Counted from the stretch's first letter, positions 16,330-25,300 are shown. The stretch is DNA of 64,000 bases from Roseiarcus sp963696665 (GCA_963696665.1 CAVOLE010000031.1:186001-250000); one strand, 5' to 3'. The notes: generated by a model not told the origin, from the sequence alone. Numbers and translations: made by a program.

Positions 16330-19006
16330 GAGCGACCTGCCCGGGGCGCCGAGGTCGGATCGCGCGGCATGGAAGACCGTCGCGGTTGCCGAAGAAAGCG
16401 GCGCGCTCGTCGTTCCGCAGGGGGCCATCGGCTACCGCTGGCCGCGCGAAGGCGAGCCAGCTGGGCGTTGGAATCTCGACGCCAAGGACGGCGAGACCGG
16501 CGCCGAGGCACATCTGGCGCTGAGCCTGATTGACCGGCGCGATGATGTGGCCGCTGTCGCTTTCCCGTACTTCGGAGGCAAGCCGCACGAGCATTTCCGG
16601 GGAAATGACCAAGGCGGTGATGTGCTGACGCGCAACGTCCGGTCCGTAAGCTCATGCTCGCCGATGGCGAAGCCTTGAGGGCGACTGTTTTCGACCTCCT
16701 CTGCGCCAATTACGGCCTGGATCGTGGGCTTGGAGGTGCCGGCGCCAAAGGTTTTGACGACAACGCGCCCTATACGCGCGCTTGGCAGGAGCCCATCACC
16801 GGCGTTGCCGCCGAGAGCAATCGCGGTCGCGCGCGGCTTTGCCGAAACCGCTGAGAAGACCAAGGGCCGCGCTATAATGATCATCGGCGCGGGCATGAAT
16901 CACTGGTATCACCAGGACATGGGCTATCGCAGCATCATCAATATGCTGATGATGAGCGACACGGTCGGCGTTTCGGGCGGCGGCTGGGCGCATTATGTCG
17001 GCCAGAAGAAGCTCCGGCCCCAGACCGGCTGGACCATGCTCGCCTTTGCGCTCGATTGGGCGCGGCCGCTGCGCCGCATGAACGGCACATCGTTCTTCTA
17101 TGCGATAGCGACCAATGGCGCTACGAGAAGCTCGACGTCGCGGAGCTTTTGTCGCCGCTTGCCGATCCCGCGCCCTATCGCGGTAGCTTCGTTGATCTCA
17201 ACGTCAAGGCGGAGCGCATGGGCTAGCTGCCCTCGGCGCCGCAGCTCGGCGTCAACCCGTTGACGATCGCAGCCGACGCCGAGCGCGCCGGCGCGAGCGT
17301 CAAGGACCACGCCGTCGCCGGGCTGAAGTCTGGCGCGATCGCCATGGCCTGCGAGGACCCGGACAGCCCGGCCAACTTCCCGCGCAACCTCTTCATCTGG
17401 CGCTCCAACCTGTTCGGCTCATCGGGCAAAGGACACGAGTATTTCCTCAGGCATTTCCTGGGCACCCGTCATGGCCTCCAAGGCAAGGATCTCGGGGAAG
17501 CAGGCGGGCGAAAACCGCAGGAGGTCGCCTGGCGCGATCCGGCGCCCGAGGGAAAACTCGATCTCGTGGTCACCCTCGATTTCCGCATGTCGACGAGCTG
17601 CCTCTACTCCGACATCGTCCCGCCGACGGCGACCTGGTACGAGAAGGATGACCTCAACACGTCCGACATGCATCCCTTCATCCATCCGCTGTCCGCGGCG
17701 GTGATCCCGTCTGGGAAGCGCGCAGCGATCGGGAGACCTACAAAACCATCGCGCGCCGCTTCTCCGAGCTTGCGGAAGGTCATCTCGGCGTCGAGCGCGA
17801 CGTGTGCTCGCGCCGATCCAGCACGACACTGCCGGCGAGCTTGCTCAACCCTTCGATGTGAATGACTGGAAGAAGGGAGAATGCGAGCTCACGCCCGGTG
17901 TGACCGCTCCGCAGATTGCCGTTGTCGAGCGCGACTATCCCGGCACCTATCGACGGTTGCTCGGGCCGCTCGCCGACGAGCTCGGCAATGGCGGCAAGGG
18001 GATCGGCTGGAACACGGAGCGCGAGGTGAAAGGCCTGGGCGAGTTGAACTACCGTGTCAATGACGGCGGCGCGACTGAGGGCCGGCCGCGAATCGAGACC
18101 GATATCGATGCGGCGGAGGTGATCCTTTATCTGGCGCCCGAGACCAATGGCGAGGTCGCGGTCAAGGCGTGGGAGGCGCTCGGCAAGATAACCGGTCGCG
18201 ATCACAGGCATCTCGCCTTGATGCGCGAGGACGAGAAGATCCGCTATCGCGATATTCAGGCGCAGCCGCGCAAGATCATCTCGTCGCCGACCTGGTCGGG
18301 CATCGAGAGCGAGCGCGTCAGCTACACGGCCGGCTACACCAATGTGAACGAGCTGATCTTGTGGCGGCCGCTTACCGGACGGCAGCAATTCTATCGGGAC
18401 CACCAGTGGTCCAGGGACTTCGGCGAGAGTTTCGCCGTCTACCGGCCGCCGATCGACACGCGCACCATTGCCGAGATGCTGGGCAAGCGCGGCAATGGCG
18501 AGACGGAGATCGTTCTCAACTTCATCACGCCGCACCAGAAATGGGGCATTCATTCCACCTACACCGACAATCTCGTGATGCTGACGCTGTCGCGGGGTGG
18601 CCCGATCGTCTGGCTGTCCGAGACCGACGCGAAAAAGGCCGGCATCGCCGACAACGATTGGATCGAGCTCTTCAATCTGAACGGCGCCATCGCCGCCCGC
18701 GCCGTCGTCAGCCAGCGCGTTCATGAGGGGATGTGCCTGATGTATCATGCGCAAGAGAAGATCGTGAACGTGCCGGGCTCGCAAATCACGGGCCTGCGCG
18801 GCGGCATCCACAATTCGGTGACCCGCACACTGTTGAAGCCGACGCACATGGTCGGCGGTTACGCCCAGCATTCCTATGGCTTCAACTACTACGGCACGGT
18901 GGGCTCCAACCGCGACGAGTTCGTCATCGTGCGGAAGCTCAACAAGATCGACTGGCTCGATCACTCGAATCCGGTTGACCGTGCAACCAGGGAGACCGTC
19001 GCATGA
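16330..19006 (+). pseudogene. narG: narG (respiratory nitrate reductase alpha), truncated and broken
   Basis: The homology begins inside NarG (AWKTVAVAEESGALVVPQGA, about residue 390 of the normal about 1,240) and continues through GNDQGGDVLTRNV, ADGEALRATVFDLLCANYGL, AETAEKTKGRAIMIIGAGMN, NFPRNLFIWRSNLFGSSGKG, PTATWYEKDDLNTSDMHPF and the C-terminal part up to 19006. The N-terminal [4Fe-4S] and first molybdopterin regions are gone. Several frame changes lie between 16640 and 17860. At 17222-17226 the context MGxLPSAPQLG has TAG where the family has a Trp codon, a true nonsense change. The enzyme cannot be made. The last 400 codons remain clean, so the decay may be recent. Confidence 0.85.
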
Positions 19007-20431
19007 AGATCCGCGCTCAGATCGCGAATGCATCGGCTGTCATACGTGCTCGGTCACGTGCAAGAACGTGTGGACCTCGCGTCAAGGCATGGAATACGCG
19101 CGGTTTAACAACGTGGAGACCAAGTCGGGCATCTGCTACCCCAAGGACTGGGAGAACCAAAAACGTTGGCGCGGCGGCTGGCGACGCAAAAAGAACGGAA
19201 AGATCGCGCCCAAGCAGGGCGGTCGGCTCTCGATCCTTGCGAAGATCTTCGCCAATCCGCATCTGCCGGAGATCGACGACTATTACGAACCTTTCACCTA
19301 CGACTACGAGCATTTGCAACAAGCGCCCGAGCTGCCCACGGCGCCGGTCGCGCGGCCGCTGTCGCTTGTTACGGTCGGCCTATGGACAAGATCGAATGGG
19401 GGCCGAATTGGGAGGAGATCCTCGGCGGCGAGTTCGATAAGCGCTCGCAGGATTACAATTTCGAAGCCGAGCAGAAGGACATCTATGGCCAGTTCGAGAA
19501 CACCTTCATGATGTACCTGCCGCGCCTCTGCGAGCATTGTCTCAATCCGAGCTGCGTCGCCTCCTGCCTGTCTGGCTCGATCTACAAGCGCGAGGAGGAC
19601 GGCATCGTCCTGGTCGACCAGGACAAGTGTCGCGGCTGGCGCATGTGTGTGTCAGGCTGCCCGTACAAGAAGATTTATTGCAACTGGACCTCCGGCAAGG
19701 CGGAGAAATGCATCTTCTGTTATCCGCGCATCGAGGCCGGCCAGCCAACGGTGTGCTCGGAGACCTGCGTTGGCCGCATCCGCTATCTGGGCGTCCTGCT
19801 TTATGACGCCGACGGCATCGAGCGCGCCGCTTCCGCCGAAGACGAGCAGGATCTTTATGAAGCGCAACTGAAGCTCTTCCTCGATCCGAACGATCCCTCA
19901 GTCGTCGCCCAGGCGCGGGCGGACGGTGTGCCGGACGCCTGGGTCGAGGCGGCGAAGCGCTCGCCCACCTACAAGATGGCCGTCGATTGGAAGATGCCTT
20001 CCCGCTCCATCCCGAATACCGCACCCTGCCAATGGTCTGGTACGTGCCGCCGCTGTCGCCGACCCAGTCGCATGCCAGCGCGGGCGCAATCGAGAGCGTC
20101 GGCGAGATTCCCGACGTTCGCTCGCTGCGTATCCCAGTGCGCTATCTGGCGAATCTGCTGACCGCCGGCGCTGAAGCGCCAATCGTCGCGGCTCTCGAGC
20201 GCATGCTCGCCATGCGGGTCTATTTCCGTCAACGCCAGCTTGGCGATGGCGGTGGGCAGGGTGTTTTGGCGCAGGCCGGACTCAACCGTCCCGCAGGTCG
20301 AGGACATGCATCGCTATCTGTCCATCGCCAACTACGAGGATCGCTTCGTCATTCCCACGAGCCATCGAGAGCAGGCTGAAGACGCCTATGGCCTGAAAGG
20401 GTCTTGCGGGTTCACTTGCGGCAACGGCTGC
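19003..20431 (+). pseudogene. narH: narH (respiratory nitrate reductase beta), broken
   Basis: Starts MKIRAQIA overlapping the narG stop by 4 nt, as in intact operons. It then lacks about seven residues and resumes in another frame at ECIGCHTCSVTCKNVWTSR. It continues through GQFENTFMMYLPRLCEHCLN, DQDKCRGWRMCVSGCPYKK, EKCIFCYPRIEAGQPTVCSE, YRTLPMVWYVPPLSPTQS and ends at EDRFVIPTSHREQAEDAYGL then GSCGFTCGNGC, across at least four frame changes. The four cysteine clusters for Fe-S binding can still be read but not in one frame. narJ and narI, which should follow, are absent. Confidence 0.85.
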
Positions 20432-20492
20432 GACTTTGGGCCCCGCACTCGACGCTGTTCGGCGGCAAGATGGGCCGGCGCAAGCTGACGCC

Positions 20493-20576
20493 CACACGAA
20501 GATTGAGAGCACGGTCCGCTACCTCGGCGTCGATATCGAGGATGCCCTCGCTCTGGCTGAGGGCACGGAAGTGTAG
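20493..20576 (+). pseudogene. C-terminal tail of a tyrosine recombinase (integrase)
   Basis: The 27 codons HTKIESTVRYLGVDIEDALA...AEGTEV and a TAG stop match the very end of phage-type integrases common in Rhizobiales, including the His and the terminal nucleophile Tyr of GHTxxxSTxxYLG. Everything upstream of the GH is missing and replaced by decayed narH sequence. The tail therefore marks the right end of a deletion or excision that removed narJ and narI. The following gap to 20762 has no other gene. Confidence 0.6.
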
Positions 20577-20762
20577 CATCTGACGAGCTCCTCGACCTCA
20601 GCGTCGGGGAGCCCTTTGCCACGATCGGGCAGCTAAACTGCACCATGGCGGCCGATCAGTGAGGTCGCGCGGGTTCTCCAAACCGGACGTACGATCGAGA
20701 CCCGACATTGGTGTTCGACAATTGTCGATTGACCGTCCAGGTCCTCGATGCGATCGATCGCG

Positions 20763-21351
20763 ATGTCTCTCAAGATCCTGCTCGTCGATTTCGGAGGCCG
20801 AACGCGCGCGGTCGCTTGAAGAGACACTGGCGACGGCGGGCTTCACGGAGATCATGCGGGCGGAGGCGGGCGTCGACCTCGTCGAAACCGTCCGGCGTCT
20901 GGCGCCCGATCTCGTAGTGATCGATATGGCGCTGCCCGATCGCGACGCGCTCGAAGGCGTACGCGCGCTGTCGGCGAGCGCGCCGAAGCCGATCGTCATG
21001 TTTTCCGACAAGGACGACTTGGCCTTCGTCGAGGACGCAATCGCCGCCGGGGTTTGCTCCTACAACCTCTCGGGCATCTCGGACCGCGACATGAAGGCGA
21101 TCGTGGCCTCGGCGGTCGCGCTCTTCAAGCGGTATTCCCGCGTCGAGACCGAGCTTGCCGCGGCGACCGCCCAGCTCAAGGAGCGGCAGATGATCGAGCG
21201 CGCCAAGGCTTTTCTGATGGCCACGCGGAAGATGAACGAGCCGCAAGCCTACCGCTGGCTGCGCAACAAGGCGATGAACGAGAACCGCCGCATCGCTCAC
21301 GTGGCGGCCGAATTGATCCAGGGGAGGGAAACCGATGGGCTCCTGCGATGA
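20763..21351 (+). CDS. nasT: NasT, ANTAR-domain antiterminator (apparent frameshift near start)
   Basis: About 195 aa. The start MSLKILLVDF is at 20763 in one frame; the rest (SEAERARSLEETLATAGFTE...) is in another, so a small frameshift lies near 20790, probably two missing bases. A pseudo-receiver domain (DLVVIDMALPDRDALEGVRA) is followed by the RNA-binding ANTAR domain (LAAATAQLKERQMIERAKAF...MNEPQAYRWLRNKAMNENRR). NasT binds two-hairpin leader RNAs to prevent termination, and NasS holds it back without nitrate. Two such leaders occur downstream (23052 and 23935). ATGA overlap with nasS shows coupling. Confidence 0.85.
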
Positions 21352-22511
21352 CTGATTCTTCCATCCGGCGCGACTTAAGGATCGCGATCGGGCTCTTGCG
21401 TCTCACCGATTTGGCGCCGGTCATCGTCGCGCATGAGTTCGGCTTCTTCGCCGACGAAGGCTTCGACGTCGCTTTGTCGATCGAGCCTTCCTGGGCGAAC
21501 ATCGCCGACAAGCTTGCCTATGGGGCGCTTGACGCCGCTATCATCGTTCCGCCGCTCGCGTTGGCTGTGTCGCTCGGGCTGCGCGGCCCGGCGCAGCCGC
21601 TCGTCGTGCCCTATGCGATAAGCCTCGGGGGCAATACGATCACTTTCGCAAGCAGCCTCGTGAAAGAGATGCAAGCCGACGCCCGCAAGGCTGGATTCGC
21701 CGCCGCGCTCGTAGCGCGGCTCAGGCGACTGGACCAGAAGCCGACGCTGGCGGTCGTTCACGACTATTCCACTCATAATCTCGAGCTTCGCTATTGGCTG
21801 GCCGCCGCGGACGCCGTCGCCGGCCGCGATTTCGAGCTCTGCGTCACGCCGCCCGCGCGCACAGTTGAGGCTCTGAGATCGGGGCGTATCCTCGGCTTCT
21901 GCGCCGGCGCGCCGTGGGGCGAAATCGCTGAGCGCGCCCGCGTCGGCCTGACGGTCGCGACGTCGAACGACATCTGGGGCAACGCGCCCGAGAAGGCGCT
22001 CGCGGTCCGCGAACGCTGGAGCGAGGCGAATCCGGAAGCCTTGCGAAGCCTGTTGCGCGCCCTTTACCGCGCCGCGCGGTTTTGCGACGCGCCGAACAAT
22101 TCGACCTATGTCGCGGCGCTCCTTTCGCGACGCGCCTGGCTTGGCGTCGACAGCCACGCGATCCTGCAGTCGCTGCCCGGGGCGCTCGGCTCGCGCAACC
22201 AGACGCGATTCCATGCTCACGCCGCCACCTATCCGTGGCGCTCGCACGCCCTCTGGTTCCTCGCCGAGATGCGGCGATGGGGGCTGATCGACGTCGATCT
22301 GCCGCTCGGCGACATCGCACAGCGCGTCTACCGGCCGGACCTCTACGCCGATGCGCTTGCGTCGGCCGGCGCGCCGATTCCCGCCTCGGACATGAAGAGC
22401 GAGGGCGAGCACGCCTCGACTTGGTCGCTGCCCGCCTCGCCCGCGCCGATCGCCATGGGGCCTGACCTGTTCTGCGACCGCGCCGTGTTCAATCCCGCCG
22501 GCGTTTCCTAG
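21348..22511 (+). CDS. nasS: NasS, nitrate sensor (NrtA-like)
   Basis: 387 aa, overlapping the nasT stop by 4 nt. It resembles NrtA/CmpA nitrate-binding proteins (LRLTDLAPVIVAHEFGFFAD, then DAAIIVPPLALAVSLGLRGP, ISLGGNTITFASSLVKEM, SGRILGFCAGAPWGEIAERA and TYPWRSHALWFLAEMRRWG) but has no signal peptide or lipobox, so it stays in the cytoplasm. Known NasS proteins sequester NasT and release it when nitrate binds. Frame intact and of usual length. A strong hairpin followed by a T-run lies about 75 nt after the stop. Confidence 0.93.
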   Translation: MTDSSIRRDLRIAIGLLRLTDLAPVIVAHEFGFFADEGFDVALSIEPSWANIADKLAYGALDAAIIVPPLALAVSLGLRGPAQPLVVPYAISLGGNTITFASSLVKEMQADARKAGFAAALVARLRRLDQKPTLAVVHDYSTHNLELRYWLAAADAVAGRDFELCVTPPARTVEALRSGRILGFCAGAPWGEIAERARVGLTVATSNDIWGNAPEKALAVRERWSEANPEALRSLLRALYRAARFCDAPNNSTYVAALLSRRAWLGVDSHAILQSLPGALGSRNQTRFHAHAATYPWRSHALWFLAEMRRWGLIDVDLPLGDIAQRVYRPDLYADALASAGAPIPASDMKSEGEHASTWSLPASPAPIAMGPDLFCDRAVFNPAGVS

Positions 22512-22583
22512 ACTATGCTGCGGATACAACCAAACCGGGAATTCGACCGCGAATAAACGCGCCTAAACGCTAGTAAGTGCTAG

Positions 22584-22637
22584 TAAGTGCTAGTAAGCGC
22601 TAGTAAATTTACTAGCGTTTACTAGCGTTTATTTTTT
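22584..22637 (+). terminator. Long palindrome plus T-run ending nasTS
   Basis: Around the centre 22607/22608, 24 bases on each side pair with only three G-T wobbles, followed by TTTTTTCG: the form of a strong intrinsic terminator. The arms are built from a 10-bp unit, GCTAGTAAGT or GCTAGTAAGC, repeated four times in a row from 22569 and answered by two inverted copies (TTTACTAGCG). The repeat structure suggests growth by slippage. Confidence 0.7.
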
Positions 22638-22641
22638 CGAA

Positions 22642-22716
22642 TTGGGACTTTTCAATGGATTACGACGGATTCAAATAAAAAAATTCACCCCGCATTCTAG
22701 CTCGCGCGTCGGGTTG
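22642..22716. repeat. A-rich dispersed repeat, copy 2
   Basis: TTGGGACTTTTCAATGGATT, AAATAAAAAAATTC, ACCCCGC and CGGGTTGT follow in the same order and spacing as in 4232-4302. The remaining region to 22964 has no gene that I can support; it leads into the sigma-54 promoter of the globin gene. Confidence 0.5.
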
Positions 22717-22997
22717 TGGGCCAACTTTTCAAACAGCCAAGGCTCCTCGTCTTCCAGCGGGCGGGGATATAGATTCCGACAACCGAAACTCATAGCGCAT
22801 GTTTCTGATTTTGTCAAGAAGAATCGCGGCTCTTATAGCCTTGGCGGTCGGTCGGCCCTCCGCGGCTGCGCCTTAGCGCCTGAGGCGGCCCGTCACCTGT
22901 CGCCGCGCACAAGGCTTGATCGCCTGCGACCGCCGTTTGGGCGCCGATCCCGGTTGGCGTCAGCGCTAACCCCTTGATGTGTCGGGATGGGGACAGT

Positions 22998-23013
22998 TGG
23001 CGCGGGATTTGCG
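22998..23013 (+). promoter_or_regulatory. Sigma-54-type promoter of the globin gene
   Basis: TGGCGCGGGATTTGCG has the sigma-54 pattern: TGGC and TTGC with the invariant GG and GC exactly 10 bp apart. Transcription would start near 23024, shortly before the first leader hairpin. The motif GCTAACC-N2-TTGATGT at 22965-22980 is shared with the promoter at 23886 and may be part of an activator or bending-protein site. Confidence 0.65.
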
Positions 23014-23051
23014 TCCTGCGAGGACAGCCGCGCCTTTCGGAGGAGCGGCCT

Positions 23052-23144
23052 GGCTGCGCCAACGACGGCGCGCGCCATAGCGAGCCGCGACGCACGCCGC
23101 CGCTCTGAACCTTCATCGGCGAACCAATGACGGTTCGCCTGAAG
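23052..23144 (+). ncRNA. NasT/ANTAR-type two-hairpin leader RNA before the globin gene
   Basis: Hairpin 1: GCGCC-AACGAC-GGCGC (23056-23071), extended by GGC/GCC with a bulge. Hairpin 2: GGCGAACC-AATGAC-GGTTCGCC (23118-23139), extended below a TC bulge by CTTCA/TGAAG (23111-23144). Both loops are hexamers with A at position 1 and G at position 4, the known recognition pattern of ANTAR antiterminators. The loops are 65 nt apart. A further hairpin GCGGCC-GCGATT-GGCCGC (23274-23291) lies just before the globin ribosome site. No classical T-run terminator was found, so the regulated step is not clear. Confidence 0.72.
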
Positions 23145-23317
23145 CGTGGGATCGCCCGGCGTCGCGACATCCGCGCCGCGCACCAGAACTCTTGCAACGT
23201 CACGTGAATCCTGCGGCCGCCCGAGCGTATGGGTTGCTTGTGGATTCGGTTGCGCGACGGACGATCCCTGGCGGCGGCCGCGATTGGCCGCTCATCCCCG
23301 AAAAGGAGACGCGACCC

Positions 23318-23740
23318 ATGACTCCGCATCAAATCGATCTCGTGCAGTCGTCCTTCGCCAAGGTCGCGCCGATCGCCGACACGGCGGCGGTTATTTTCTA
23401 CGGCCGTCTGTTCGAAATCGCCCCCGAGGTGAGGCCGCTCTTTCACGGCGATATGGCGGAGCAGCGGCGCAAGCTGATGACGACGCTCGGCGTCGTCGTG
23501 AACGGTCTGAAGGACCTCGAGGCGGTCCTTCCGGCGGCGCGGACGCTCGCCGTCAAGCATGTGGGCTACGGCGTCAAGGCGTCACATTACACGCCTGTCG
23601 GCGAGGCCTTGATCTTTGCTCTCGATCGTGGCCTTGGGCCGGATTTCACGAGCGAGGTCAAGAGCGCCTGGCTCGCCGCCTATGGCGCGCTTTCGAGCGT
23701 GATGATCGCTGCGGCCTATGGGGAGCAGGACGCGGCATGA
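23318..23740 (+). CDS. Single-domain haemoglobin (flavohaemoglobin-like globin)
   Basis: 140 aa from the ATG at 23318, with AAAAGGAG upstream. A classical 3-on-3 globin: VQSSFAKVAPIADTAAVIFY, LFEIAPEVRPLFHGDMAEQR, and the proximal His in KHVGYGVKASHYTPVGEALI, ending AWLAAYGALSSVMIAAAYG. No FAD/NAD reductase domain follows, so it is not a full Hmp. In bradyrhizobia a similar globin is encoded in the nitrate-assimilation cluster and protects against NO made during nitrate reduction. Here it has its own sigma-54 promoter and two-hairpin leader, which would put it directly under NasS-NasT control. Confidence 0.88.
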   Translation: MTPHQIDLVQSSFAKVAPIADTAAVIFYGRLFEIAPEVRPLFHGDMAEQRRKLMTTLGVVVNGLKDLEAVLPAARTLAVKHVGYGVKASHYTPVGEALIFALDRGLGPDFTSEVKSAWLAAYGALSSVMIAAAYGEQDAA

Positions 23741-23885
23741 TGCGCGAGCCCGAGCCGCGGAAACCCTGCGGCTCGGCGCCTCTTTTGTCGTGCAATGCAC
23801 AAAGCTTCATCGCTTGCGCGGCGTTTCTGGGCGCCTCGCATATTCCCTCTGATCGCTAACCGGTTGATGTTTCGGGCTCGCAGCT

Positions 23886-23901
23886 TGGCATAAGGCTTGC
23901 T
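23886..23901 (+). promoter_or_regulatory. Sigma-54-type promoter of the nitrate assimilation operon
   Basis: TGGCATAAGGCTTGCT fits the -24/-12 consensus (TGGCA, TTGC, W) with correct spacing. The predicted start is near 23912. GCTAACC-N2-TTGATGT occurs 20-30 nt upstream (23855-23870), as at the globin promoter. NtrC control under nitrogen limitation is the expected logic. Confidence 0.72.
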
Positions 23902-23934
23902 TACGGATCACGGTCCGCGCCGCATGAAGGCGCG

Positions 23935-24055
23935 GGTTGGCTGCGCCAATGACGGCGTGACCATGAGCGGGCGGCCGAGGCCACCCTGATCGATCGGCGG
24001 GCCAGTGGCGGTCCGTCCCCGGACTTGGGGTCCGGCGGCGCAAGAAAAAGCGCCG
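23935..24055 (+). ncRNA. NasT/ANTAR-type leader RNA of the nas operon
   Basis: Hairpin 1: GCGCC-AATGAC-GGCGT (23943-23958), with outer GGT/ACC. Hairpin 2: GGCGGGCC-AGTGGC-GGTCCGTC (23996-24017, two wobbles). Both have six-base loops with A1 and G4, 56 nt apart. The 3' arm of hairpin 2 runs straight into CCGGAC-TTGGG-GTCCGG (24019-24035), then CGGCGC-AAGAAAAA-GCGCCG (24036-24055). One of these is the likely terminator-like partner, although no strong T-run follows. The design matches nitrate-responsive antitermination by NasT. Confidence 0.72.
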
Positions 24056-24074
24056 GGATTGAAAGCCTCATCCA

Positions 24075-25289
24075 ATGAATCGCGGTTTTCTGCGCGCAGG
24101 GCATCTGCCCACACTCGTCGCGGCGTTCCTCTATTTCGACGTCAGCTTCATGGTCTGGGTCATCCTCGGCCCGCTTGCCGTCTTCGTCGCCAAGGATTTG
24201 CATTTGAGCCCGGCTCAGAAGGGCTTGATGGTCGCAACGCCCGTGCTCGCCGGCGCGGTCCTGCGCATCCCGAGCGGCGTGTTCGCCGATCATCTCAAAC
24301 CGCGCCTTGCCGGCGTCATCATGCAGGCCGTCGTCATCGCCGGACTTGCCGCCTTTTGGGCCTTTGGCGTCTCCAGTTTCGAAGCGACGCTCGCGCTTGG
24401 AATTGTGCTCGGCGTCGCCGGCGCGTCGTTCGCGGTCGCGCTGCCGCTCGCGTCCTATTGGTATCCGCCGGAGCATCAAGGCACGGCGCTCGGCGTCGCC
24501 GGCGCCGGCAATTCGGGCACCGTGCTCGCGGCGCTCTTCGCGCCGTCGCTCGCGGTTCTCCTTGGCTGGCGCAACGTGCTCGGCCTCGCGATCGTTCCGC
24601 TCGCGATCGTGCTCGCGCTGTTCGTCTGGCTCGCCAAGGACAGCCCCTGCTCGCCGCCCAGGAAGTCGCTCAAGGACTATGCCGAGATCCTGCGCGCAAG
24701 CGACGCATGGTGGCTCATGGCCTTCTATTGCGTGACGTTCGGCGGCTTCGTCGGCCTGTCGTCGTTCCTGCCGATCTATTTCAATGACCAGTACCGCCTC
24801 TCGCCGGTCTCGGCCGGCTATTGCACGGCGGCTTCGGTCTTCGCCGGCTCCTTCATTCGACCGTTCGGCGGGGCGGTCGCCGACCGCATCGGCGGGGTCA
24901 AGGCGTTGAGCTTCGTTTATGGGCTTGTCGCCGTCCTGCTTCTGATCCTGAGCCGCGGAATTGCGAGCCTGAGCCTCGCGCTGCCGATGATCATCGTGAC
25001 CATGGGAGCCCTCGGCGCGGGCAATGGCGCCGTGTTCCAGATCGCGCCGCAGCGTTTCCCGCGCAATGTCGGCGTCGTCACTGGCCTTGTGGGCGCGACC
25101 GGCGGAGCAGGCGGCTTCTATCTCGCCGCGAGTCTCGGGGCGGCGAAGCAGTTCACCGGCGGCTACGGCGTAGGCCTCGCCGTCTTCGCCTGCCTCGCGC
25201 TCGCCGCGCTTGCGGCGCTCTCCGGCGTCGGCGCCCGTTGGCGCCGCACCTGGCTCGACCGCTCGGCGCTCGCCGCCTTGAACGCCTGA
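24075..25289 (+). CDS. MFS nitrate/nitrite transporter (NarK/NasA family)
   Basis: 404 aa with 12 predicted membrane helices. Family features include FLYFDVSFMVWVILGPLAVF, LRIPSGVFADHLKPRLAGVI, GVAGAGNSGTVLAALFAPS and, in the second half, GLVGATGGAGGFYLAASLG (nitrate signature type NS2). It imports nitrate across the inner membrane for the reductases encoded next. First gene after the two-hairpin leader, and 11 nt before nirB, so it heads the nas operon. The ribosome site is weak (GAAAG). Unlike the broken narK at 15931, this copy is intact. Confidence 0.9.
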   Translation: MNRGFLRAGHLPTLVAAFLYFDVSFMVWVILGPLAVFVAKDLHLSPAQKGLMVATPVLAGAVLRIPSGVFADHLKPRLAGVIMQAVVIAGLAAFWAFGVSSFEATLALGIVLGVAGASFAVALPLASYWYPPEHQGTALGVAGAGNSGTVLAALFAPSLAVLLGWRNVLGLAIVPLAIVLALFVWLAKDSPCSPPRKSLKDYAEILRASDAWWLMAFYCVTFGGFVGLSSFLPIYFNDQYRLSPVSAGYCTAASVFAGSFIRPFGGAVADRIGGVKALSFVYGLVAVLLLILSRGIASLSLALPMIIVTMGALGAGNGAVFQIAPQRFPRNVGVVTGLVGATGGAGGFYLAASLGAAKQFTGGYGVGLAVFACLALAALAALSGVGARWRRTWLDRSALAALNA

Positions 25290-25300
25290 AGGGCAGCCCC

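Noticed and set aside
17780..19033. 417-codon - strand frame over narG
   Set aside because: Antisense to clean narG C-terminal sequence with clear NarG motifs; its own translation shows no protein family.
22814..23560. 248-codon - strand ORF over the globin leader
   Set aside because: It spans the sigma-54 promoter, both leader hairpins and part of the globin gene; Arg-rich with no motif.
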